From DATNPH01 sp036703315 (GTDB taxonomy: Bacteria > Cyanobacteriota > Cyanobacteriia > Cyanobacteriales > Coleofasciculaceae), in assembly GCA_036703315.1 (NCBI GenBank), contig DATNPH010000063.1, forward strand, positions 1-53,425: 53,425 bases of DNA, read 5' to 3'. The position numbers and the translations under genes were made by a program. Positions 34,680-43,803 of this stretch are shown piece after piece (position 1 is the first letter of the stretch; the number at the start of each line of letters is the position of its first letter). The notes under the pieces are model-generated. The model was not told the DNA's origin. It saw nothing but the letters and a program-made list of their open reading frames with translations, and did not search any database.

Positions 34680-35250
34680 CTTTCCTCTTATCGCGTGCTG
34701 AGTACATTGCTGGATGCGTTGGGCTTACAGCTAGCAGTAGCAGTTAAGTTAATGTCAGGCGATCGCTTCTGTTGAACTTCACCCTACATAAATGCGATCA
34801 GCTTGGCTGGTGCCGTAGGCAATCGCAAAGCATCTCGTTAGAGAGATCGCTTCCCCAAGTCAATTGTTTTATCGCATGTTGGGATGCATCGCGTTTGCTT
34901 GTCCTGTTGAGGATAAAAATTAATTTAATGCCTCAGGCGATCGCTCCCTAGCTGAGAATGAGGAGTTGTCTGGAAGTTTACACTCAACCTTATCAAGACT
35001 TGCAAGGTAACTTTGGCTATGCCAACAAGCAAGTTTTTTTATCTAATACTGTTGTTACTCTCCCTAATTTTCCCGATTTGTTTCTCGATTTGTCCAGAGT
35101 GTTTCCCAACTATGACATGAATGATTGAGGCGATTGATCTTCCCCAGTTTATTGTCTTATCGTGTGTTGGGATGCGATCGCTTCTGTTGAACTTCACCCT
35201 ACAGACGTGCGTCAGCTCCGTTGCTGCCGTAGGCGATCGCTTTCCCTTTT
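34680..35250. repeat. Interspersed HIP1-rich direct repeats in a gene-poor region
   Basis: A 30-bp block beginning GCGATCGCTTCTGTTGAACT occurs at 34759-34788 and exactly again at 35174-35203, each followed by a TGCCGTAGGC-containing tail. A second motif, like TTATCGCATGTTGGGATGC, occurs at about 34686, 34866 and 35153. These repeats surround a gene relic. There is no coding region of normal size from 34559 to 35749. Confidence 0.65.
34958..35128 (+). pseudogene. Fragment resembling the C-terminus of an Uma2 (DUF820) protein
   Basis: From ATG at 34958 to TGA at 35128, 56 residues can be read, including CLEVYTQPYQDLQGNFGYAN and VTLPNFPDLFLDLSRVFP. The E-V-Y...P pattern and the final LP.FP...LDLS.VFP resemble the end of Uma2-family PD-(D/E)XK nuclease-like proteins, which are abundant in cyanobacteria. 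The other three quarters and the active-site region are missing, and a stop lies three codons upstream. It is best read as a relic. Confidence 0.45.
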
Positions 35251-35534
35251 GAGACGCTTGCGGTTGCCCTTATTGCTTATGAGCGACTAACTCAGGATAG
35301 ACAGGAATGAAAGGTAGTCTTTCGTTGCTAAATCGAACTGCCAGTGTCCTTGCTAAGAGAAATATCCAAGGGTGATTAATGTCTATTTCAGGGAGATTGA
35401 ATTTGCTGTGATCGCTTTTGCCGGATTGATTAACCCAGAGGCATCAAATTGGGCTGTTCCTACCCTCAAGTTGTGTTTCCTGTTATTGGACTACCTGCAA
35501 AAGGGTCAAGATTAAGTAGCCGTAACCAGAAGTC

Positions 35535-35607
35535 GTAGGGTGTGTTAATAACTCACCCTACAGGTCGAGAAATGGGACACTATAAAACATTTAATGGTCT
35601 TATAGTG
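35535..35607. other. Two successive hairpins upstream of a small gene
   Basis: GTAGGGTG (35535-35542) pairs with CACCCTAC (35554-35561), and CACTATAA (35578-35585) with TTATAGTG (35600-35607). They lie 140-215 bases before the gene at 35750. The first resembles extragenic palindromes seen elsewhere in the window. Confidence 0.45.
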
Positions 35608-35749
35608 TTTAATGCATTCTTAAAGACCAAATTATTGCATTCAAAGGCATATTGTGATAATTTTAACCTAAGCAAAGAGCCAGTGCATTGATTTCCAGGT
35701 CGTGGCACTGGCTCTAGCCCCCAACCTTTATCAATTAGAGGCTTTATTA

Positions 35750-36064
35750 ATGATGACAAATCCAGATAATCAGTCGTTGCAATACTGGTATATTGCAGTA
35801 CCAAGGGAAAAATTCCCTCAACCCAAGTTCCACTATGGTCAGCAAGTCCGGGCATATTGGGAAGCTGAGAACAGCAATCTCCACTATGAAATCGGTGAGA
35901 TTATCGGTATGCAATACGGTGCGTTTGGCTACCGTCGTGCTGAATGGTCTTACCTAATTCGCCTGCTTAAGAGCGATTTGCGCTCCTCGCTAGTTGGGTC
36001 AGATGATGGCTATTTCGTGTACGAGTCCGAATTAGCGGCTGACGATACAGTGATTTCGCATTAG
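35750..36064 (+). CDS. Conserved hypothetical protein
   Basis: A soluble 104-residue protein, mostly beta-strand-like (FHYGQQVRAYWEAENSNLHY, then GYRRAEWSYLIRLL). No family recognised; the Y.IGEI.GM.YGAFGYR.AEW.Y pattern suggests a small barrel. ATG at 35750 follows GAGG; a GTG at 35702 would add 16 residues. It stands alone. A stem AAAGACAC (36088-36095) with GTGTCTTT (36121-36128) beyond the stop may be its terminator. Confidence 0.6.
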   Translation: MMTNPDNQSLQYWYIAVPREKFPQPKFHYGQQVRAYWEAENSNLHYEIGEIIGMQYGAFGYRRAEWSYLIRLLKSDLRSSLVGSDDGYFVYESELAADDTVISH

Positions 36065-36367
36065 GGACACGAACAAGAGTAGGATGCAAAGACACGGGGA
36101 TTTAATCAAGCATTATCTCTGTGTCTTTAGTGTCAGCTGTTTATATGTAGAGAATTTTTTTGGAGTGCCCAATTATCTACACAACCTTACTAGAACATCG
36201 ATTCAGTATTCAGTACTAGCTGAAGAACCTCTCCCTCACCCCCCTCCTACGTCGATTTGAGAATCCAAGATAACGATAAAATAAGCGTCTTAGTGTCCTC
36301 TCAACCATCTACTAGCTAAAACCCACTAACCGATGATTAGTAAAGCGGTGTTTTAGTCCTAACCTCT
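36065..36367. other. Intergenic region before the dihydroorotase-like gene
   Basis: It contains the probable terminator stem at 36088-36128. Nothing else was recognised. Confidence 0.4.
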
Positions 36368-37648
36368 ATGAATAGTGAGCTGCTTCAACAAGTCCGGGTT
36401 TTAGATCCGGTTTCTGGAACTGATCAATTGGCTGATGTTCTGATTACAGACGGAGTCATCAAGGCAGTTGAACCTCAAATTTCTGACATACCTGCCGATA
36501 CGTCAGTACAGGATTGTCGAGGACTAATATTAGGACCAGGGCTAGTAGATCTCTACAGTCACTCTGGGGAACCAGGATATGAAGAACGGGAAACTTGGTC
36601 GTCGCTACTGGAAGCAGCAGCAGCAGGTGGCTTTACTCGGTTAGCCGTTTTGCCGAATACAATGCCGCCACTGGATAACCCCTCTGGATTAGCTCGATCG
36701 CGTCAACAGCAGCATAAAGGTACGGAAGCTTTAGCCTCTATCCCGCAGATTTATCACTGGGGTGCCCTAACTCTGGGTATTGAAGGGCAGCAAATGACGG
36801 AACTCGCCGAGTTATCCGCCGCAGGAGTGGTGGGCTTTACAGATGGGCGTTCGCTCTCGAATCTAGCGCTGGTAAGGCGGCTGTTGGAATATCTGCACCC
36901 TTTAGGTAAACCCGTGGCGCTGATGCCTAGTGATCGTCAGTTAGCTGGTAGTGGGGTAGCCCGAGAAGGCGTGCCGTCTATTCGCTTTGGCTTACCAGGA
37001 AATCCCGCGATCGCAGAATCTGCTGCCTTAGCTGCCCTATTAGAAGTGATGGGTGCTATTGGTACACCCGTGCATCTAATGCGCATTTCCACCCGTCGCA
37101 GTGTTCAACTGATTCAGGATGCGAAGGCACGGGGGTTGCCAGTGACAGCAAGTACTACTTGGATGCACCTGCTGTTCAACACTGAAGATTTAGGCAGTTA
37201 CAGCCCCCATTTACGCTTAGAGCCTCCTTTGGGGAATCCAGTTGACCAAGCGGCACTTATTCAGGGTGTTCGGGATGACATTATCGATGCGATCGCCATT
37301 GACCACACTCCCTACACCTACGAAGAAAAAACCGTGCCCTTTGCCGAAGCCCCAGCAGGTGTTATCGGCTTAGAGTTCGCCTTACCTCTGCTTTGGCAGA
37401 CGCTTGTAGAGAAAGGTGACTGGTCAGCATTGGAACTGTGGCAACGTGTTAGCACAAATTCTGCAATTTGTCTACAGCAAACTCCTGCCGCGATCGCCTC
37501 TGGACAGCTGACTGAGTTAGTTCTGTTCAATCCCAAGGAGACTTGGAAAGCTGACAAATACACCCTCAAGTCCCTTTCGACCAATACCCCTTACTTTGGG
37601 CAAGAGTTAACGGGTCGTGTGGTGCGAACCTGGTGTCCACGGAGTTAA
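36368..37648 (+). CDS. Dihydroorotase-like protein, probably not catalytic
   Basis: A 426-residue amidohydrolase-fold protein clearly related to dihydroorotase (start VRVLDPVSGTDQLADVLITD). The metal-binding DxHxHxR motif is replaced: LVDLYSHSGEPG keeps only the second His and loses the Arg. The carboxylated Lys region reads VVGFTDGRS with Thr in place of Lys, and the DHAPH motif reads DHTPY. It therefore lacks several metal ligands. In bacteria such inactive paralogs (PyrC') can support aspartate carbamoyltransferase structurally; that role here is inference. It lies one gene from the probable active enzyme at 38563. Confidence 0.85.
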   Translation: MNSELLQQVRVLDPVSGTDQLADVLITDGVIKAVEPQISDIPADTSVQDCRGLILGPGLVDLYSHSGEPGYEERETWSSLLEAAAAGGFTRLAVLPNTMPPLDNPSGLARSRQQQHKGTEALASIPQIYHWGALTLGIEGQQMTELAELSAAGVVGFTDGRSLSNLALVRRLLEYLHPLGKPVALMPSDRQLAGSGVAREGVPSIRFGLPGNPAIAESAALAALLEVMGAIGTPVHLMRISTRRSVQLIQDAKARGLPVTASTTWMHLLFNTEDLGSYSPHLRLEPPLGNPVDQAALIQGVRDDIIDAIAIDHTPYTYEEKTVPFAEAPAGVIGLEFALPLLWQTLVEKGDWSALELWQRVSTNSAICLQQTPAAIASGQLTELVLFNPKETWKADKYTLKSLSTNTPYFGQELTGRVVRTWCPRS

Positions 37649-37650
37649 AG

Positions 37651-37712
37651 GTTGAAGGTTAGAGAGTTGAAAGTTATAACCTCTAACCCTTTCCGAACCT
37701 GCAACCTTCAAC
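37651..37712. terminator. Inverted repeat between convergent genes
   Basis: GTTGAAGGTT (37651-37660) and AACCTTCAAC (37703-37712) can pair between the convergent dihydroorotase-like and lepB genes. Related GGTTGAAGGTT units occur at about 48016-48040. Confidence 0.45.
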
Positions 37713-37719
37713 TTGATCC

Positions 37720-38409
37720 TCACTGCTTACTCACAGATGCAGGATATTGAGGTATTGGGTCTATTTCACCAATCCGATTGAGAGGCCAGAAGCGTACCAC
37801 AGCCCGACCAATAATCTTGTCACGAGGGACATACCCCCAGTAGTGACTATCGTAGCTATTGTTACGGTTATCTCCTAGTACGAGGTAGTGATTGGGTGGC
37901 ACTGTCCCTCCTTTAATCCCTAGGGTAGACCGACAGAAGTTTTCCACTACTTTCGGTGAGGTTGAGGGGGGGAATTGCGTAGGGGGTTTATTTTGGCAAG
38001 CCTGCACGAGTTCCTTATTAAACGCCTCAGTACTAAAACTGTAGTTCGGCTTATCTTCTATGTACTTTTCCTGTAGGGGTTGAGCGTTGACATATACCAC
38101 CCCCTCTTTCACCTCCACCTTATCACCAGGTAGACCAATCACTCGCTTGATAAAGGCGTCTTTGAAATTTTGTGCCTTTAGAGCATCAGTGGGCGAAAAT
38201 ACGACAATGTCTCCCCGCTCTGGAGTTCGGAAGTTGTAACTTATTTTGTCAATAATCAGGCGATCATTAATTTGTAGCGTTGGCAACATTGATCCTGACG
38301 GGATGTAGCGTGCTTCCGCCACGAAGCTGCGAATCCCAAAGGCGAGGATGCCGCTCAAAACAACTGTCTTGAGTCCTTCTACCCAGGGATTTTCAACCTT
38401 TTGAGTCAT
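37720..38409 (-). CDS. lepB: Signal peptidase I
   Basis: A 229-residue membrane protease that removes signal peptides from exported proteins. One N-terminal membrane helix (about 12-32) precedes PSGSMLPTL with the catalytic Ser40; the general base Lys lies in FIKRVIGLPGD, and GDNRNNSYDSHYWG is the last conserved box. Length is normal for cyanobacterial type I enzymes. It is divergent from pyrC, with about 150 bases between. Confidence 0.95.
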   Translation of the reverse strand: MTQKVENPWVEGLKTVVLSGILAFGIRSFVAEARYIPSGSMLPTLQINDRLIIDKISYNFRTPERGDIVVFSPTDALKAQNFKDAFIKRVIGLPGDKVEVKEGVVYVNAQPLQEKYIEDKPNYSFSTEAFNKELVQACQNKPPTQFPPSTSPKVVENFCRSTLGIKGGTVPPNHYLVLGDNRNNSYDSHYWGYVPRDKIIGRAVVRFWPLNRIGEIDPIPQYPASVSKQ

Positions 38410-38562
38410 AGCCGTTCAATCACTATAGAGTCACGAGTTTGAGCAAAGGGAACTAGCGCATTAGTCGCTAATGCTATCAAATGTAAATGAATAGGTTCCT
38501 ACATTTAACTGTACAAATTTAAATGAGAATATAGAATCACGCTGGAATTTTAACATCCTCTT

Positions 38563-39918
38563 ATGCCCTCTGACTTGTGTTTGTTCATCCGCCGTGCGCG
38601 TATCCTTCTGCCTACCGGTGAATTTATGGTGGGAGACGTCCAGACTCGTGGTCGAGAGATTGTTCAAGTCGCACCAGAAATCCCCGCCTCGGCGGTAACC
38701 CCTGCGGATAGGGAGATAGACGCAGCGGGTTTAACTTTGTTGCCGGGAGTAATCGACCCCCAGGTTCACTTTCGGGAACCTGGGCTAGAACATAAAGAAG
38801 ACCTGTTTACTGCCAGTTGTGCTTGTGCCAGGGGGGGAGTAACGTCGTTCCTGGAGATGCCAAATACTCGACCTTTGACCATCACCCAAGAGGCATTGGA
38901 TGACAAGTTACGGCGAGCAGGTGATAAGTGCTTGGTAAACTATGGTTTTTTTATCGGGGCAACACCAGAAAATTTACCAGCTCTGCTGGAGGCTCAACCC
39001 ACTTGTGGGATTAAGATTTTTATGGGTTCAGCACATGGTCATTTGTTAGTTGACCAAGAAGCGGCACTAGAAGCGATTTTTGCCAAAGGTGAGCGCCTAA
39101 TTGCCGTTCACGCCGAAGACCAAGCCCGGATTAATCAGCGTCGGCAGGAATTTACCGGAATTACTGACCCAGCGATTCACTCAACTATTCAGGACAATCA
39201 AGCTGCTCTTAACGCAACTGTGTTAGCGCTGAAGCTATCTAAAAAATATCAGCGACGGCTGCATATTCTTCACCTATCTACCGCCGAAGAAGCCGAGTTA
39301 CTGAGGCAAGACAAGCCAAGTTGGGTAACAGCAGAAGTAACGCCGCAGCATTTGCTCCTCAATACCAGTGCTTATGAAAAGATTGGTACCTTAGCACAGA
39401 TGAACCCACCGTTGCGATCGCCTCACGATAACGAAGTTCTCTGGCAAGCCCTCCTTGATGGTGTTATTGATTTTATCGCGACCGATCATGCGCCTCACAC
39501 TTTGGAAGAAAAAGCCAAAGGTTACCCGAATACTCCTTCTGGAATGCCAGGAGTGGAAACGTCTCTGCCATTGATGCTGACGCAGGCAATGCAGGGACAT
39601 TGTAGTGTTGCTCAAGTCTCAAACTGGATGTCTACAGCTGTTGCTAAGGCGTATGGGATTCCTAAAAAAGGTGCGATCGCTCCAGGTTACGATGCGGATT
39701 TAGTACTCGTAGACTTAGACAATTACCGTCCCGTCTTACGAGAGGAACTTTTGACTAAATGCGGTTGGAGTCCTTTTGAAGGATGGAACTTGACTGGATG
39801 GCCTGTATACACAATTGTTGGAGGTCAGATTGTTTATGAAAAAGGGCAGTTAAACACAACTATGCGAGGTGAAGCCTTATCCTTTGATACCTCTTCAACT
39901 ACCGCTAATCTTGCCTAA
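38563..39918 (+). CDS. pyrC: Dihydroorotase
   Basis: This 451-residue zinc enzyme closes carbamoyl-aspartate to dihydroorotate, the third step of pyrimidine synthesis. The metal motif is DPQVHFREPG (first His replaced by Gln, as seen in some groups of dihydroorotase), the carboxylated Lys is in GIKIFMGSAHG, HILHLSTAEE gives a His ligand, and ATDHAPHTLEEK the Asp. Its overall conservation is far better than that of the neighbour at 36368, so it is probably the working enzyme. ATG at 38563. Confidence 0.92.
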   Translation: MPSDLCLFIRRARILLPTGEFMVGDVQTRGREIVQVAPEIPASAVTPADREIDAAGLTLLPGVIDPQVHFREPGLEHKEDLFTASCACARGGVTSFLEMPNTRPLTITQEALDDKLRRAGDKCLVNYGFFIGATPENLPALLEAQPTCGIKIFMGSAHGHLLVDQEAALEAIFAKGERLIAVHAEDQARINQRRQEFTGITDPAIHSTIQDNQAALNATVLALKLSKKYQRRLHILHLSTAEEAELLRQDKPSWVTAEVTPQHLLLNTSAYEKIGTLAQMNPPLRSPHDNEVLWQALLDGVIDFIATDHAPHTLEEKAKGYPNTPSGMPGVETSLPLMLTQAMQGHCSVAQVSNWMSTAVAKAYGIPKKGAIAPGYDADLVLVDLDNYRPVLREELLTKCGWSPFEGWNLTGWPVYTIVGGQIVYEKGQLNTTMRGEALSFDTSSTTANLA

Positions 39919-39919
39919 T

Positions 39920-40243
39920 TTAATGGGTACTGCCACTGGCATTCAACCCGATCACACCAATGATGATTAGTCCCAGCGAGACAAGTTTTAGGGCTGTTGC
40001 TGGTTCTTTGAACCAATAAATTCCTATAAAAGCAACCAAAGCCGTTCCTAAGCCTGACCACACACCATAAGCAACGCTAACATCAATTTTTTTGAGGGCA
40101 AGCGTCAGGAAACTAAAACAAAGTCCGTAAAAAATGAACAGTAGAACAGAAGGCAATATCTTACTGAAGCCCTGAGACAGTTTCATGCAAGTTGTGCCTG
40201 AAACCTCCATTACAATCGCCAAAACTAAATAAAGCCAGTGCAT
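39920..40243 (-). CDS. SMR family multidrug efflux transporter
   Basis: A 107-residue four-helix membrane protein. It starts MHWLYLVLAIVMEVSGTTCM, with the essential Glu14 of the EmrE type in the first helix, and has VAYGVWSGLGTALVAFIG and a final GLIIIGVIGLN segment. It exports cationic or small polar compounds in exchange for protons. ATG at 40243 matches the family; an upstream start would add 13 residues. Its stop lies just after the end of the convergent pyrC. Confidence 0.9.
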   Translation of the reverse strand: MHWLYLVLAIVMEVSGTTCMKLSQGFSKILPSVLLFIFYGLCFSFLTLALKKIDVSVAYGVWSGLGTALVAFIGIYWFKEPATALKLVSLGLIIIGVIGLNASGSTH

Positions 40244-40405
40244 AAAATTAAGTTTGTCTGTTGACAATGGTAAGCAAGTCAAAAGTCAAAAATGGGAAAC
40301 GTAGAAGTAGTAAGATTCGTGGCTGCTACCTATATGCTTTCTTAAATGTGAAACAGCTTATTACACACTGACAAGTCACTCCAGTAACAATTACAGCAAT
40401 TGTAG

Positions 40406-40432
40406 GTTGGGTTTCACTTTGTTCAACCCAAC
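40406..40432. repeat. Extragenic palindrome
   Basis: GTTGGGTT (40406-40413) and AACCCAAC (40425-40432) form a hairpin of a kind common in cyanobacterial spacers. Confidence 0.5.
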
Positions 40433-40454
40433 TCTCAATTTCAGCCTCCTTGGG

Positions 40455-40525
40455 TTTCCGGGTGGATTTATCCCCCATTAGACAACCGCTAGAATCCGCC
40501 GTACTTTAGTCGGCGGAGTGTCAAC
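40455..40525 (+). mobile_element. Second solitary IS200/IS605-like right end (relic)
   Basis: A block with GGGTGGATTTATCCCCC, then GACAACCGCTAGAATCC and the stem TCCGCCG / CGGCGGA (40495-40501 with 40511-40517) leads into GTGTCAAC. This order resembles the 3' end of cyanobacterial IS200/IS605 elements after tnpB. There is no tnpB reading frame upstream, so it is a relic or an orphan end. It shares GAATCC, stem, GGAGTGTCAA with 6475-6519. Confidence 0.5.
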
Positions 40526-40589
40526 TGTTAAATCAAGCTTTTTACAGAACGTCAGATATCTCAGTTAATTTTTCTTGGCAAACACCCTC

Positions 40590-41588
40590 TTAGCTCAACT
40601 CAAGGGCACGAGAACCCACCGGACATTGAATTTTCAATGAGTCATTCGGTGCAACTGGCATGGCAGGCGGTGACATGGAAGGTTTCTCAGTTTCACAAAT
40701 CTGGGCAGCCGTGGTAGTTTTCCCGTTCACTTTTGTCGCAAAAACAGCCCCGGTATAGCTGGGGAGTTGAGGCGTTTTGGCGATCGCAGTAATCATTACA
40801 CTGTGCGTCTCATCTCCCTGAGGTAGAAATTGGTAGCGATAGGATTCCGTTTCGGTCTTCAAACCAATGCTCACTTGTTCAATTTGGGTGGCAAATTTAC
40901 CCTGTTCCAAATAATGCGCCTGCTGCACTTTGGTTAAAGCATACATATAATTTTTGGCTTCATTTTCTGGTTTGGGTGCTTTTTGATTAGCGCCGTTGAA
41001 AGCTTGGAACTCAATTACTTTAATGTTCTCAGGTACTGTCGTTAATTCAGACGTTCTCTTAAAAAGAGTCGCATTGGGTCGAAACTCAGTTGGTCTAGTT
41101 ACGCTAGGCGTAAGTCCTTCTAGTTCTAAGCGCAATTGACCATCCGCAGTCAACTCAAAAATCGTTAACGCTTTTTGCTCAGGGCTAAGTTTGATGTCCA
41201 GTTGCATCGGTTTAGCCGTTGGATTAATCTCGTAAGCCACCTTAAGCGCAATAGAAGACCCATCAGGTGCCGGGAGCACCATAAATAAATTGCCCTCAGG
41301 TGCAAAAATAAAGGTAAAAATCTCATCTGTTGTGGGGTCTTTGGCTTGCCACCGCCCAAGCAATTGTTCAGCAACTGTATTTTTTTTGGAAGTGTCTTGA
41401 GCCTGAGTTACTGTTAGTGCGCTCAAGGGGCGGGCAATTATCGGTGTCCCTACTATACTTAATAAGGCTAAGAGCAGTCCTTTGGAGATTAACTGACAAG
41501 AAACTGGGAATAGTAGTCTCGCTTGATTAAGACGAGCTATGAGGTCTTGGCAAGAACGAGCACAAAGGTTAGAAACACTATCAGGCAT
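40590..41588 (-). CDS. Type IV pilin-like G/H family protein
   Basis: A 332-residue exported protein. A hydrophobic stretch near residues 35-55 serves as signal or anchor. The middle part (LLGRWQAKDPTTDEIFTFIF) is beta-rich. The C-terminal third, NEAKNYMYALTKVQQAHYLE, then QIEQVSIGLKTETESYRYQF, matches the cyanobacterial pilin G/H-like domain, but the usual N-terminal prepilin helix is not directly before it. It may be a surface or secretion-related protein. ATG at 41588; a TTG at 41606 is the alternative. Confidence 0.75.
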   Translation of the reverse strand: MPDSVSNLCARSCQDLIARLNQARLLFPVSCQLISKGLLLALLSIVGTPIIARPLSALTVTQAQDTSKKNTVAEQLLGRWQAKDPTTDEIFTFIFAPEGNLFMVLPAPDGSSIALKVAYEINPTAKPMQLDIKLSPEQKALTIFELTADGQLRLELEGLTPSVTRPTEFRPNATLFKRTSELTTVPENIKVIEFQAFNGANQKAPKPENEAKNYMYALTKVQQAHYLEQGKFATQIEQVSIGLKTETESYRYQFLPQGDETHSVMITAIAKTPQLPSYTGAVFATKVNGKTTTAAQICETEKPSMSPPAMPVAPNDSLKIQCPVGSRALELS

Positions 41589-41617
41589 TGAATTAAAGCC
41601 GAGCAACTGACTGGATT

Positions 41618-42067
41618 TTAACAGCCCAGATTCGTCGTCAGTCCCACTGGTACAAGTTCAGCCTGACGACCCTTATCAGCACAGTAGGTTAGATGGAGAT
41701 GCAGATAATGAGGGGGCTTGTAGGGCAAGCGTTCAGCCCACTCGATCGCTACAATTCCCCGTGGCACTTCTATTCCTTCCCAATAGCTTTCCAGGTTTAA
41801 TGCTTCGACTTCTTCAGGTTGCAAGCGGTACAAATCTAGGTGATACAGGGGGAGGCGTCCTTCTGTGTACTCATTAATCAGCGTGAAGGTGGGACTAGCT
41901 ATCGGATCTGTAATGCCCAGCCCTTCACCAATACCTTGAACCAGTGTGGTTTTACCAGCGCCTAAGTCCCCCTCTAACAAAATCACACTGCCAGCAGGAA
42001 GAGACTGACCCAGAGAAATACCCAGCGATCGCGTTGCCTCAGCATCTGCAAGAAAAATAGTAGTCAT
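41618..42067 (-). CDS. tsaE: tRNA threonylcarbamoyladenosine biosynthesis ATPase
   Basis: A 149-residue P-loop protein needed with TsaB and TsaD to form t6A37 in tRNAs that read ANN codons. LLEGDLGAGKTTLVQGIGEG is the P-loop, ASPTFTLINEY the switch-like block, and IVAIEWAERL the Walker B region. Length is normal. It is followed by the pilin-like gene on the same strand. Confidence 0.95.
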   Translation of the reverse strand: MTTIFLADAEATRSLGISLGQSLPAGSVILLEGDLGAGKTTLVQGIGEGLGITDPIASPTFTLINEYTEGRLPLYHLDLYRLQPEEVEALNLESYWEGIEVPRGIVAIEWAERLPYKPPHYLHLHLTYCADKGRQAELVPVGLTTNLGC

Positions 42068-42146
42068 TAGTGATTAGTCCTCACTCTTTATTTTTGACTG
42101 TAATCCAATGACCAATGACTAATGATTAATGATTAATGACTAATGA
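42068..42146. repeat. TAATGAC-type tandem repeat
   Basis: About five units of TAATGAC or TAATGAT run through 42105-42150 between yvcK and tsaE. Related units occur near 945-960. Confidence 0.55.
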
Positions 42147-43514
42147 CTAATTATGAGCACGACTGTACCACCGTAGTAGCACCCGCGCCAGCCGCTCAGG
42201 ATTATGCCGCACCAGATTAGTGTGTTCATCTTCATCCATCACGTTCGACAGGACAATGCGGCGACCTAATTTGCCGACTTCTTCTCGGTCAAGAAAAACG
42301 GGATGAGAATTGGCTTGAGCATATTTAATTAAAGCTTGAGCCGAGGGCACTTTTCGATGCATCAATACGGCGTTAAATAGCTGTTTTCCGCAAGCTTCAT
42401 CGATCGCTCGGATATGGTCGGCAACTGTGTATCCCTGAGTTTCACCTGGCTGGGTCATGATATTACAGACATAGATGCGGGGCACTGATTTAGAAGCGAT
42501 CACATCAGCAATTTCTGGCACTAATAAGTTCGGAATGATGCTGGTGTAGAGGCTACCTGGACCAATGACAATGTAATCGGCTTCCTCAATTGCCTTGAGA
42601 ACGGCTGGTAAAGCGGGTGGATGTTCGGGAGTACACCCAATCTTTTTGATGCTGCCATTAGCCGCACTAATATTAGACTCACCCTCAATCCGCCGCCCAT
42701 CGGTTAATTCTGCCCAAAGGCGAACATCACTGAGTGTGGCTGGGAGTACCCGTCCTCGTACCGCTAATACGTGAGAACTGGCGGCTATTGCTCGCTCCAA
42801 ATCGCCAGTAATCTCAGTCATAGCTGTCAAAAATAAATTGCCAAAACTGTGACCGACTAAACCGCTACCTGCCTGGAAGCGGTATTGAAACAATTCTGTT
42901 AACAACTTCTCTTGGTCTGCCAGTGCTGCCAAACAGTTACGAATATCCCCTGGCGGCAGCACCCCAAACTCTTGCCGCAGCCGTCCACTTGAACCCCCAT
43001 CATCAGCCACAGTAACAATGGCGGTGATATTAGCACTGTAAACCTTCAAGCCTCTAAGTAAGGTGGAAAGACCTGTACCGCCTCCGACAACTACTATTTT
43101 GGGTCCCCGGTGAAGTCGGCGATGAGCCATCAGCACATCAACCAATTGTTCATCTTTCTGCGGCTTTAACACTTCGGTAATTGAGCCGACAGTCCGGGTT
43201 TGCCCCCAGAAAATTAAAATTAGACCGAAGACAATCGCAATAGGACCGGAGACATAACTGGGGATAACAGTCGCGATCGTTTCTAGGACTAGTTGCGTGA
43301 AATCAATAAAGTAAAAAATCGGGGTTAGCTTTGCCCAAATCGCCAACCCCAGACTTGTTAGAAGGACACCGCTAGCGCTTAAGAGCAACCAACGTTTTAT
43401 GAATAATCCAGGCGCTAACCACTTAAACCAGCGATTAACTCGTTGGGGCGTCCGACCTCTAGATTCATGTTGCAGGGTGCGTAGAGCTTGTTTAAAGAGA
43501 CTCATGGAGGACAT
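42147..43514 (-). CDS. yvcK: YvcK/GlmR-family protein (CofD-like fold)
   Basis: A 455-residue protein with two N-terminal membrane helices (about 35-60 and 75-105) and a C-terminal CofD-like domain starting VVVGGGTGLSTLLRGLK. TVADDGGSSGRLR, PPGDIRNCLAAL and YIVIGPGSLYTSIIPNL are family hallmarks. Homologs bind UDP-GlcNAc and adjust cell-wall precursor supply and gluconeogenic growth. The membrane helices are a variation on the shorter Bacillus protein. It is divergent from ruvC. Confidence 0.88.
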   Translation of the reverse strand: MSSMSLFKQALRTLQHESRGRTPQRVNRWFKWLAPGLFIKRWLLLSASGVLLTSLGLAIWAKLTPIFYFIDFTQLVLETIATVIPSYVSGPIAIVFGLILIFWGQTRTVGSITEVLKPQKDEQLVDVLMAHRRLHRGPKIVVVGGGTGLSTLLRGLKVYSANITAIVTVADDGGSSGRLRQEFGVLPPGDIRNCLAALADQEKLLTELFQYRFQAGSGLVGHSFGNLFLTAMTEITGDLERAIAASSHVLAVRGRVLPATLSDVRLWAELTDGRRIEGESNISAANGSIKKIGCTPEHPPALPAVLKAIEEADYIVIGPGSLYTSIIPNLLVPEIADVIASKSVPRIYVCNIMTQPGETQGYTVADHIRAIDEACGKQLFNAVLMHRKVPSAQALIKYAQANSHPVFLDREEVGKLGRRIVLSNVMDEDEHTNLVRHNPERLARVLLRWYSRAHN

Positions 43515-43803
43515 TTATGAATACAAGTCTGGGGAACACAAAGGCTGGATAGACTTTAACCAAGTACGGTGCAAACACTCAAGTGTTTAACTCGATTTGA
43601 CCGATAGTGTGGTTAAAGTTGCCATATTAGCTATTTAGTCATGAACAAGTACTAGAGCAGGATACATTCAGAAAATTAAGCTAGGGTGTGATCAATACGA
43701 CAGCAAAATCTGGACAGTTATCATGGAAAGCTCGCGATCGCACATCCTTAGTCTTTGATTAAGGGTAGTAGATTAGACAGGCGTTTCCGCTACTCAACGG
43801 CAG

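Noticed and set aside
34680..35250. CRISPR array
   Set aside because: The direct repeats are few, uneven in spacing and HIP1-based, with no regular spacers.
40590..41588. Classical type IV pilin
   Set aside because: The prepilin cleavage site followed by a hydrophobic helix is not present next to the pilin-like domain; only the G/H-like C-terminal part matches.
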